Translations under genes and position numbers: made by a program
Notes under the pieces: generated by a model
Told to the model about the DNA's origin: nothing
Databases searched by the model: none
Seen by the model: only the letters and a program-made list of their open reading frames with translations
Part shown: piece by piece, positions 47,301 through 59,300 of the stretch
Position numbering within the stretch: position 1 is the stretch's first letter
Layout of the letters: every line of letters starts with the position of its first letter
Origin: Callaeas wilsoni
Taxonomy: Eukaryota; Chordata; Aves; Passeriformes; Callaeidae
Direction of reading: 5' to 3'
Assembly (NCBI GenBank): GCA_013398955.1
Contig: VWPU01002061.1
Coordinates: 1-64,000 of the forward strand
DNA length: 64,000 nt

Positions 47301-50300
47301 TGGCTGGGGACACTCAGAGCCCACAGAGCCACGGGCAGCAGGAAATGCAGAGCCCTTCTGGTGACACACAAAGGCTTCTAAACCAAACAGGTTTCACCTA
47401 TGTTTACAATCAGCTGGGCTTTTTTCACGCCCGTTTTCTGTTGGTACAGAAATGTTACCTGTCCAGCACACTCCATCCACTCGAGATCAATTCTGGTTTT
47501 TGGAGACTGGAGTTTGAACGGGACAATACAGATATTCTGCATCTCAGTCTTCTTTAACTGGCAAAGCAGATGATTTTCCACCTAACACCTGACTATGAAA
47601 GCCTTTGCAATAAATCGTGTCAGAATGTTTTAATGTGATCTGATCTATTGCTCTCTGCACAAGTAAAGCAGCAATGGTGAGTGCCAGTGGGCAGGCTCTG
47701 GAGTGGGAGGGGTGGTTGGGGTGATTTTATTTTTAAACAGAGGCTGTGGAGAACATCCCCCAGCAGGAAACCCACAGACAACTTGCTCTGCCACTGACTC
47801 GGTGTTTGCCTCAAGGCCAGTGATCCAGGATTTGGGTAAGCCACGACTGACAGGACTGCCAGGCCCTCGTGCCAGCCCTTTATGTTGTGCCTGATGCTCC
47901 TGAGTTTTGGTTTAAGCCACAACTTCAAGCTGGAATTCATGAGAAATCACAGATTGAAGACAACTCTGCCCCTGTAGATTGCAAAGCAGCAAGTCTGACA
48001 GCTCAAAACCAGGAAGAATAAAAATGATGCAGTATTTGATCATATAAAACAGCCCAGCTTTTTGCCATTTTTAAAAAAATTTTAGCTAACCTCTAAGTTT
48101 TTTTTGAAAAACACCAAGAGGATTTTGAATACAAAGAATTTGTGCCCTGCAGCCAACTGGCAGACACAATTATCACTAAGTAGAAAGGAAAGGGAAAGAA
48201 GTGGATGAAATAGGAAGGGAGTAAGTACAAAAGCACAGGACAACAATTGGAGCTCACTGACTTTTTGCATTTGGATCGAGCATTTCAATTTTTGTCTAAG
48301 CTATTCCTTTTGTTCTCAGACACTCTCCCAACCCCAGAAATCTCTCTGTGTCTAATGTTTTCATCTTAGCAAGGGAAAACAATGTGTCATTCTGCTTTTT
48401 TCTGGAGTGATTTGCAGTGCTCCCACTGCTCTGGAGGAAACCAATTTGCTGCTGGATTGAAGGGCTCAGCTCCCCTTGACATCATCTGGGCAGCTGCTCC
48501 CTCCTTTGTCACAGCACAAAGCACCTGAGATCAGCTCCTGCTGCACTGAGGTTTCGATAAGAAAGTGGCCACTCATTCAGCAGGAGGAAGATAAAGGATG
48601 AGGAGAAATCATGAGGAGCCTGATGAGAATGTGACAACTCTCAACGACAGGAAATCTGCCAAGGCCAAGAGCAAAGGGACTACAGTTCCTGGGAACAGGA
48701 GGTACCAACCCACCTGGAGCTGCTCTTTAAGAGCAGAGATGATGTTTCCTGGATGCTACACTACTGTTAAATACCTCCCCCAAAATTCATGCTCTGAATG
48801 GGAACGTGGCTGTAGTTATGTCTGACTACACCTGACTGCAATGCTGCTGGGTTTGTTCCTTTTTATTCTGTTGAGGAATGGTGGGAGAGAGACAGAATCC
48901 ACCTGAAACAGCGGGGCAGAAGAACCTTTACCATCAGGCTTGCTCAGCTACGAGCAGGGCTTTGGACGAGGTCTGGCAGGGAATGATGGTGATGATGATA
49001 ATGATGAACCTGACAAGAAACAGGGCACTGTGAACAGGCTCTGGAATGTTCCTTGTGAACATTCCTGTGTCCATGGTAGGAAACAAACCAGGAGCAATCA
49101 GAGTGTGCATAGCTGTGATCCCACAGGGATTGCAGAAATATTGGTGTCTCCTAATCGATTCTGGCACACCGGCTCCAGTACTCACATTTATCAAAATTAT
49201 CAATTAGACCTGTTAGCTCACTACTGAAGGGCACTTTCATCAAGAGAAGTCACAAAAACACCTCAGAAGTTCCTTGAAAGGTTTCTTTTTTCAAGGACAA
49301 ACGTGTTAATTAATGGAGTGTCTTTCATGCTATCAGGAAAATTAGGGGAAAAGCACAAACACTTTCTAATGTGAGGGCAATGTTCCATCAAGGAAAGCTA
49401 TCAGAGTAAAAAAAACTAGCATGGGTTTTCATAGAATCACAGAATCATTAAGGTTGGAAAAGACTTCTGACATCAAGTCCAACCTTCTCAACTTACCCAT
49501 GGCCCCAAGTGCCACATCCACTTGTTTTTGAATGCTTCCAAGGATGGTGACCCCACCACTGCATGTCCCAATGCCTTTCTGTGAAGAGATTTTCCCTGAT
49601 ATCCAACCTGAACCTCCCCTGGCACAGCTTGAGGCCATTTCCCCTTGTCCTATTGCCAGCTATGATGACTTTGTTTTGGGGGAAAGTCTGTAGGAAGGAA
49701 ATCTTCCATCAGGGATGTGTGGGAAAGGTGTCCAGCAGAGCCTTCACATGGAGTCACACGAGCAGCAGAAGGCAGAGACAGAAAAAGATGGAATTTTTGG
49801 CTGAGGATACACCAGTGCAGCTCTCAATGACACCAGCTCAGGCTGCACAGAGCCAGACAGTGAAAAGCATTCAAAACTGACCCACAGCAACTATTTTTAC
49901 ATCAGATTGGTTCAACGCTTCTCACACCCTTCTTCCTAAAGCTCCCATGATTACATGGCAAGTCCCGACTTCATCCAGCCCCGGCACTGCAATACCCACG
50001 GAGGAACTGGAGCTGGAAGGGAACAGCACACTCCATAACCTGGACATCAACACCTCCCCTCTGGGACCTCGACAGGGGAGGTTATTCAGGGTGAGGTGTT
50101 TGTTCTCACCCTGTGGATGTGTCTGCTGACCCAGGTGCCCTGCTCACGCTCTGTGTGAACTCTCTTTGTCTCTCTCTAAGCCCTCCCCTCGTATCCTCAC
50201 ACAGTAAACGAGTGATTCTCCCCCTGCCACGATTCTGGAGTGGCTTTTGATGCAATATAAAACCTTTCTGCACAGGTTACTGCGCTTGGTACCGTGCACA

Positions 50301-53300
50301 TGACATGTTTTCTACTGGAAAGATCAAACAGTGCACAGCTGGCCCAAACAGGCTGCACAGTCCCTGTCCTTGGGGGCTCTGAGGACTGCACTGGATGAAG
50401 TCTGGTGCCACAGCTGACCTTGCTTGGAACAGAATGGATCTGTCAGTCAGTGACCAAGAAAGCACGTTTAAAAGTGATTTAGTTGACTGGTTTTCTATTG
50501 AAAAAAACCCAAAAGACAATGAAAAAAACCCAACTCAAAACTTTCCACCTCAAATACTTCTCTCCACTGCTGTGCTGTGCTGGTTTCAAACCCAGCTTGG
50601 AGGGGCTTGGAGCACCCTGGGCTGGTGGAAGGTGTCCTTGCCCATGGCCCCGGATGAGCTTTAAGGTCCCCCCCGAACCATTCAGTGATGTCAGAAATAC
50701 TCCTGACCCATCCAGGAACCACAGGTCAGAGCCAAGGCAGCAGAACATTCAAAGAAACAGCACTGAGCACTCTGCTGAGGATTTGTGTGACTGTCCATGG
50801 CAGGGCACAGCTCAGGAGGACTCTGCAGACACAGAAGACAGAAGGATTGGGAACACAGGCAGAGGCTTCATGAGAGCAGTGCAGGGCGCAGGCCTTTAAA
50901 TCATCTGCCAGCACTGACAGAAATCTAATCAGAACTAAGGAAAGAAATTAAAAAAGAGATCCAGACTAACATTTTCTGCCCAGAATTTTCCAGTCAAAAT
51001 CCTTTCATACAAGAAGCTTCAAGTCAGGATTAACACAGACAGATTCACTACTACCTAAAAGAACATGGCAGAGGATGGACTTTATCCTCTGGATCAGCTG
51101 TGTTCTGTATTCAGCATTACATACAGTGCAAACTTCCCCTAACGACAACTCTCCATTTTTCCTGTTTGCTTTTGTGGAAGGGATGAATTCTAATGACTCA
51201 ATAATAGCTCATTGAACATTCCCTTCATGGATGACATCTTTATTGTAGTGAGCTTACAAGTGATACTGTTTGGATGTGTAATTTATTTGAATTAACGTAC
51301 AATTCTGCAATGTAAACCTGGGGTCAGCTTGCGGTGCCTGAAGAAATCATCATCCAAATTAACACTGATTGGAAGTCAGGAGTCACAGCAGTATCTCGTT
51401 CAGCACCACAGAGCAGTCACTGCCTCACCCCTGCCAGACTCCAACACCTGAATTATCCTCTGCCTGTGTCACACAGCTCAAGTGCTCAAGGAGGGTCAGG
51501 ATTATTCACACTTTTCAAGGACAGTGTTTACCATGTAAAAGGGCAGCTGTTCTTGGTGAACTTGAGGGTTCCAGGAACTGATGATGGACTCTGCCACCTT
51601 CTGTCTCGAGATCAATTGGCTCAATACAGCCCCCATTTCTCACAGCAAGGGCCTCTTCAACAGGGGGCTGACACACACTTCAGTTTATTCCTGATCTCCC
51701 ACCCAAATTAAGTGGCAGCACCATCAAGCCTCTCTCTAACTTGTCAGAACCCAAGCACAGGAGTCACAGACCTGTTTTTTACCATTTCTCCAGCTTGAAA
51801 ACATTTGCACTCCTACTTCCTGCTCCCCAGGACAATGCTCTACCTACCCCTCAGATGACTGGAATGAAACTATTTTCAAACATCTCCTTGTGGTGGGTTG
51901 GAGAGGGAGGAAGTGCAGATGAGTAATGACGCAGACAAAGCTCTTTAGCAAGGGGATGACAAGCACTGCTTCTAGGACTGTTCATGCATCAGGCTCTGAC
52001 TCTTTAACACAAAAGAGCAGGCAAATCATTTCTGGGCAACCAGCAAAGGACAACACCCGCAGGTTTCACCTTGCACATCCTGCTTCTCTGGTTTCCACAG
52101 CTCTGTTCTTCTCCACAGAACAGCAGGGACACGGGATAGCTCCACTCCAGTTTACTCTATGGATTAAGAAACTGGAGCTGTTGGTTTAAGCACCTCTCGT
52201 GGCTGAGCAGGAACTGAGATGCAGGATGCATCTCTGAAGTTTCCCAGTAGAAGGTGGCCACCAGCAGGTATTTCCAGGGAATGTGGCACTGCCCAGGGGA
52301 GTCAGACCCTGCTTAACAGGCCAGGCTCTGACCAGGGCAGGTTCCTCCTCAGTCCTCTCACAGATGGAACACAGCCTGAGCAGGAGACTCAGACTCACAG
52401 CTCTCCAGGTCAGCAAATTTAAAAAACAGGAGAGTCTCACAATGTAGTGGCCTGCAATGGAGGTTTCCATTGATTTTGGAACTACATCACGCTCAAGGTA
52501 AGTGCAAACGGGAATGGAAATGGATTTCCAGCAAAATAAAAAATCCCAGCCCCAAGGCAGTGCAGTCTGTCCTGGGATTTCTTCCCTCTCCTTGGTCCTG
52601 ACGTTTGACCCTGCTGCAAAGCTGCTGAATTGCAGAGCTGGGCCCACGGGTTATCCCAACATCAGAATCCTCTCCAAAGGATCCCGACAGTATCCCGGAG
52701 CTCTGGGAGGAGAAGGCAGGGACTGCACAGGGCAGTGACTCCTCCTGCCAGCCCATGCCAAGGTTTCTGCCAGAACATTAATCCCAGAGGGCCACCTTTC
52801 ACCCGTGCACAGTGTTCCACCTGCACATCTCACAGAACTCCACCAGGAATTGCTTTCACGCAGCCAGAAAGCTGAGAATTATTTTCCTATTTAAAGACTC
52901 AGGCCTTACTGTTTTGCACCTGATGAGATTATGCATGTTTATGCAAATCAAAATGCCACTCTCACAGCTCCTTCTCCCCACTAAATACCTGCAGCAGAGC
53001 ATAAAACTCCTGAATTTCCTATACATCATTTCAACACTACCTACTTATGTCATTTGGTGCAAAGCACCAAACATCGGTCCCAAATTAAGAGTTATTTTAG
53101 CTTTTTCTTTCAAACAATCACCTGTTTAAACGTTTCTCAATGATTCAAATGTTGATCTCTGGGGAAAAATATAAATCGATCTTCTTGATCAGTGTTGTTT
53201 CAAGTAATCTGATTGTCTCCTATTCGGAGTGAATTTCAAGTGATTTCTGTTACATAATTCAGACATCTAAAGTCTTTGTGAATATTCAGAAGGATAATGC

Positions 53301-56300
53301 AGGGAAGGCAGAAAGACCATAACATGAACCATCCACTTATCCATCTTCTTCCCAAATGAAACTGGATAAAGAGAAGATGTAAAACCTACAAGGCAGCACT
53401 TTGCAGTGCACGAGACACTGTTCTCATGCATTGCTGCTTCTCCACTGCAGTCACCGCACAAGAATTCAGTGAGACAAGTTAAAAACTGAATTTATTAGAG
53501 ATCAGATAGTTCTGATTTCTCTTTGTGACAGTCATCCATGGATTTCCAAGCCATGCTGCCAGTGAGAGCCATTCCATCTCACACTTCACAGAAACGACTG
53601 CTGTCATGAGAGAGAAACTCACCCTGGCTGCAAAACTCAGCAGATCCTCCCTGTGCTCCTTGCCCAAGTGCAGAGAATTTAATTTATAAAAGAATTAGCA
53701 CAGATTTATAACAGCAGCAAGAAAGAACCAGACTGAGCAACCTCTACAGGGAGTTCATATCCAACCACGGCACCAAGCCCTGAGGCACGAGGAACCTCTT
53801 TACCTTCAGGGGCTGCTGGAGGCAGAGTATGAACCCTTCCACTCCTCAGAAAAGCCTGTAAGTGATTTAGGATTCAGTAATTTCTTGTTTGATCTCTAGC
53901 TCTGTGATAAAATGAGCTCTAGAGTGTGTCAGACACGAAGAACTTGAAGCTGTGAGTGAAATGGCCCCGGATCTGGGATCCTAAGGCAAGTTTGTCACCC
54001 ACCTGGCACATCAGATACCCAGGTAAACCCTATCAAAACACGGATCTTAGAGCACTGAGTTGATCTGACTGAGATCAATTGAACTGATCTTAATTGTTTT
54101 CATTCCCCAAAATGTTCTCCTTCAGCTTTAATGGGAGAGAGTATCACGGGAGCCCCAGGAGCAGGCAGGCATGACCTGCCTCAGGGCAGTTGCCATGGTA
54201 TTGGCAGGGGACTGCAGAATTTTATTTCAGTGGAATGAATGCACACAGAACATTTCCACCTTCCCTAATGCACTCTCCACATGCCCTCCCACCTTCTCTC
54301 TGTCTCCAGCTTCTCCTTTCTGTGATCATCATTTCTCAGCCAATAATTTCTTTAGTCCTTTTCTCCTATGCTCCACTGCCCCTTCTCTCTCCCTGTGCAT
54401 TCCCTTCCCCCTGCTCTAATTTTTTCCACATTTCCCCACTGATTTCTGTGTCTCAGTGCACCAATACTGTCACCCTTGTACACTGGACTAAAGGCAACCA
54501 ACAATTCAGCAGCCTGTGCTTACATTTACATCTGATATTCCACACAGCTCAGCAATGCTGGACCAGGAGTGCTCTCCTGGCACCTATAAAATGTTTAAAG
54601 CAGTCATAATTCAAATGCACATTAGTTAAAAGACTAAAGACTGTAACCAGCTGCTTTTCATGTTAACCTTGTGCTGCCTCTTGCAGCACACAGCTGTCAC
54701 AGTGGGAATGCTGAATTTAGCACTTCAGAGGGGTAGTTCAGAGCAAAAAGCAGCAGGACCAAGGGGCACCTCAGAGTGGAGCAGAACTCAGATATCCCTA
54801 TTTATTATTATGTGCATATTGAGCAGCTCTGATAAAAAAGAGTTTAATGAAGAGGGGATTTTATTTGGGGAGGGTGGGTTGCAAGGGTAAGTCACAACAC
54901 AGTCTGTTTATTTGGAATTCCATGATTACTCATGAAGGACTGTTTACTGATAGTCCACAGAATCAGTCAGGGAATGGTTTGGGTTGGAAGGGACCCTAAA
55001 GCCCATCTCATTCCAGCCCCTGCCATGGGCAGGGACACCTTCCACTAGTCCAGGTGGCTCCAAGCCCCATCCAACCTGGCCTTGGACACTTCCAGGGATC
55101 CAGGCGCAGCCACAGCTTCTCTGGGCACCCTGTGCCAGGGCCTCCCCATCCTCACGGAGAAGGATTTCTTCCCAATATCCCATCTAAACCTCTCCTCCTT
55201 CAGCTTAAAGCCATTCCCCTTCTTCTATCACTACATGCCCTTGGAAACCCCATAATGATGAAAAGAAAAGCAGTTTAAGCAATCCCAGACCAAAGATAAT
55301 GACTCAGAACATCCTCATCCCCGTGTCCACCATTTCATGGCATTCCTCAGCTGAGATTACACACTAATAGCATAAAAACAGTCTGAAAATACCTTAAGAG
55401 AAAGCAGCTGAAGAGGAAAGTACTTCTGGGGTGTCCTCTGAGAAGCACAAGAAAGAATAAGCACATTCTCTCCAGGGAAAAGGCAAATGCTGAAGGAAAT
55501 TGCCAAGTTATTCTGGCATTACATAAGCTAATTCCAAAATCACCTTTCTGAACTGTATTAGTCTGTGTTGTCCTTTAAAAGAGAGGCATTCATTTATAAT
55601 CCAGAGAGAATTTCAACCCCCAAATCTGAAAAACCCCTGAAAACTGGGTTTTTCAGAACAGCCAAAGTTCTAATAGCTTCTGTGTCTAAACACCTGAAAC
55701 TATTCCATCTTAGAAACAGGGTAAAAATGAATTAAGTGTGCTGAATCTCTCTACAAAGCAGAAAAATCAGACCAAATCTTTGAGGAGACATGGCTCATAA
55801 ATCCCTGCCTTGGCACAGAAGTGCAGGAAGACGGATGAATTCCACGAACGGCACAAAGGAACAGAAGGAGAATAAAAGAGGTAAAGAAGGCGAAGGAAAC
55901 TGCAAAGGCAAAAGGCTTTTGTTTAAATTCTTCGGATCCATGAGTAAGTAGTTCATGACAGTTGTCAATAAGTGCGAGAAACTCACTCTAAAAACAAGGC
56001 ATGTGTGGCCTTCTGCCTTCTCCAGGTGATAATGGCCAAATCATTTGGTATTTTTCATGTATTTCAACGGGCTCCCACATCAAGACGGGCAGGTGCTCAG
56101 CAGGAGCTACTTCATCACCAATTAACTGTTGGGCTCAGACTCAACACGAGCCCTTCAGTTCTTTTAACACAGATTTCTCAGCCCAGAGCCTGGCAGGGGA
56201 CTCCCACTGATCACACTCCAAGCAGTGCTCCGTGTGACTGACACAGGCTCAGGACAACAGCAGGAGCCACGTGGGGCTGGACACCTGCAGCATGGAAGAA

Positions 56301-59300
56301 CCACCTTCAAAATTTACACAACCACCAGCTCTGGAGGGGCTAGAATGCCTCAACTGCTCAGTGTCACTTAATTCAAATCTTTACATTTAGATCTTTAAAG
56401 AAACACCCTAAAAATTTACACAACCACCAGCTCTGGAGGGGCTAGAATGCCTCAACTGCTCAGTGTCACTTAATTCAAATCTTTACATTTAGATCTTTAA
56501 AGAAACACCCTAAAAATTTACACAACCACCAGCTCTGGAGGGGCTAGAATGCCTCAACTGCTCAGTGTCACTTAATTCAAATCTTTACATTTAGATCTTT
56601 AAAGAAACACCCTAAAAATTTACACAACCACCAGCTCTGGAGGGGCTAGAATGCCTCAACTGCTCAGTGTCACTTAATTAAAATCTTTAAATCACTTTGC
56701 TAATTAGGAATTGCACTGTGGCCCAGGTTGGTGGCTGTGGATACCCAACCACTCTGAGTCCAACTGCAGCACAGATCAGGCTCATTATTCAGCAACAGAA
56801 TCAGGCTCTCAGTCAGAACAAAAACTCCTAAAAACAAGGACTAAGACAAGGAGAGAGGCCCAGGAATCAGTGCTCAGAACAGCACAGGGAGTGCTGGATT
56901 AATCTAATTACACTGCTGATGCTTTTTGCTGGCAAGCTCTTTAGCAAATACACAGCAATGATGAAAGAATTGCCTCATGCTGCTGCTGCTGCAGAAGTTA
57001 ATTAAGATTTGTTTGGTGGAACAAAAGACAAACCAAGACTGGAGAAAAAATCAACATAATTTTCAGTGTTTCTGACAGCTGGAGTAAGTGTGTTTTAAAA
57101 TAGATTAAATGTAATTACCCTTGTTATTTTTTCCTCTGTTGATGCTGAAAATGACACAAGATTATAAACTGTAGGACAACATGCAAAGCACTGTTTTGGA
57201 GCAAATTGTTCTCTATTTTTTAAAGCATGCAATAACCCACAGTTTTGCTTCACCATAAAGTAGCCAAAGAGTGGAAGCACCACCTGAAAAGTAGATCAAG
57301 ACTGAAGGAAGTGAGAGACACATCCTTGTGTTCCAGGTTGGCCAGAGATTAATCCAAAATGGATTAAACAGTGCAGCCCCTCAATGGTGCACCAGCAAGT
57401 CTCTTGGTTTAGTTGGGACCCAGATTAGAATCCTGGAATGGTTTGGGTTGGACGGGAACTTAAAGCTCATCCTGTCCCACTCCCTGCTATGGGCAGGGAC
57501 ACCTTCCACTGTCCCAGGCTGCTCCAAGCCCTGTCCAGCCTGGCCTTGGACACTGCCAGCGATCCAGGGGCAGCCACAGCTTCCCTGGGCACCCTGTGCC
57601 AGGGCCTCACCACCCTCCAAGCCAGAAATTCCTTCCCAAGATCCCGTCCAATCCTGCACTCTGGCAGTGCGAGGCCATTCCCCCTTGTCCTGTCCCTCCA
57701 GGCCTTGTCCCAAGTCCCTCTCCAGCTCTCCTGGAGCCCCCTTTAGGCACTGGAGGCTGCTCTAAAGTTTCCCCAGGGCCTTCTCTTCTTCAGATGAAAT
57801 TCTTCACCCTCTCTCAGTCTCCAAGTCTTGGAGTTTGATTTTGAGGACTGACATCTCATAATGACTTCAAATCACAGTTTGGACTCCAGCACTCCTGAAT
57901 GTTTGGCTGGAAGAGAGACACACCCCCCTCTCCTTCTACCAAAGCAGCAGCTTCTGCAGCAAGGCACTCGTGGCTGCCTGAGTCACTCTATTCCAGCCCA
58001 CAAAGGATGGTCAGAGTCTCATCCTTTATATGTTCTAAGTATTTTTAGGTACAACTGATAGAAATGTGCAGAGCAGAACAACATCTTTTTGTCACCAGCT
58101 CTTACACTTTGTGATTCTGCACTGGGCTGAAGCATTGTTCCCTGCTCATCCTAGGAAACCACCAGCCAAACCATATGGGTAGGGTCCCAGGAGTCTCACA
58201 GAAAGAAGGAGAAAAAAGGAAAATAAAGTGTGCTCTCCACATTCTAAGCACGGCACAGGCGTGAATGACAAAGGCTTTTTCTTTGTCTTATTATCTCTTA
58301 ACAAAAATCCCCTGAAGAGCTGAACACGAACCCATTAACAAAGTTCTGCACATGAATTCATAAACAGTTTCAGGTAGCTCAGTTCAAAGCATTTCTCCTT
58401 TGGCTGTGAAGTCTCAGTGGCATTTGAACAGAAAGGATAAATCAGATTTTAGGCTTCATTTCAAGATTATGATTTAATTGAAGACTTTTTTTGGGGGGAG
58501 GGGCGAGGATATGGTGGAGAACTGGAACAGAGAGCTAGAACTGACTTCAGATACAAGGTGAAAAAACTTCTATAGAGACAGTGCTTGTGAAAAGGGGGGG
58601 CTTGATGGGAAACTGATTCACAGGGATTAACAACATGCCAAATGCCCACGTCAGCTTTGAAAAGATATTTTATCCCTCAAGCAAATAATGCAGCAAAATA
58701 TTTTAAGACTTCTCAACAGCATGGCTTTCTCTGTGTCCAAAAGGCAGCGGTGGAACGAGGAAGCATTGATTAACAATGGATTAATTGGCTGCACTGATGA
58801 TGCCACAGCTCGAGTGCTGTGTCCAGCTGTGGGCCCCTCAGAACATGAGGGACATTGGGTCCAGAGAAGGGAGCAGAGCTGGGGAAGGGGCGGGAGCACC
58901 AGGAGAAGGGTCTGGAGAACGCCTGAGGGAGCTGGGGAAGGGGCTCAGCCTGGAGAAAAGGAGGCTCAGGGGGGCCCCTCTGGATCTGCACAAATCCCTG
59001 GCAGGAGGGGGCAGCCGGGGGGGTCGGGCTCTGCTCCCAGGGAACAGGGACAGGAGGAGAGGGAATGGCCTCAGGCTGGGCCAGGGGAGGCTCGGGTTGG
59101 ACACCAGGAGGAATTTCCTCATGGAAAGGGTTGTTAAACATTGGAAGGAGCTGCCTAGGAAGTGGCAGAGTTGCCATTCCTGGAGGTGTTCAAGGAAAGC
59201 CTGGGTGTGGCACCCAGTGCTCTGGGCTGGTGACAAGGTGGGGATGGGTCCCAGGTGGGACTCGGTGGTCTCAGAGGGATCTTCCAACACCATGGATGCT

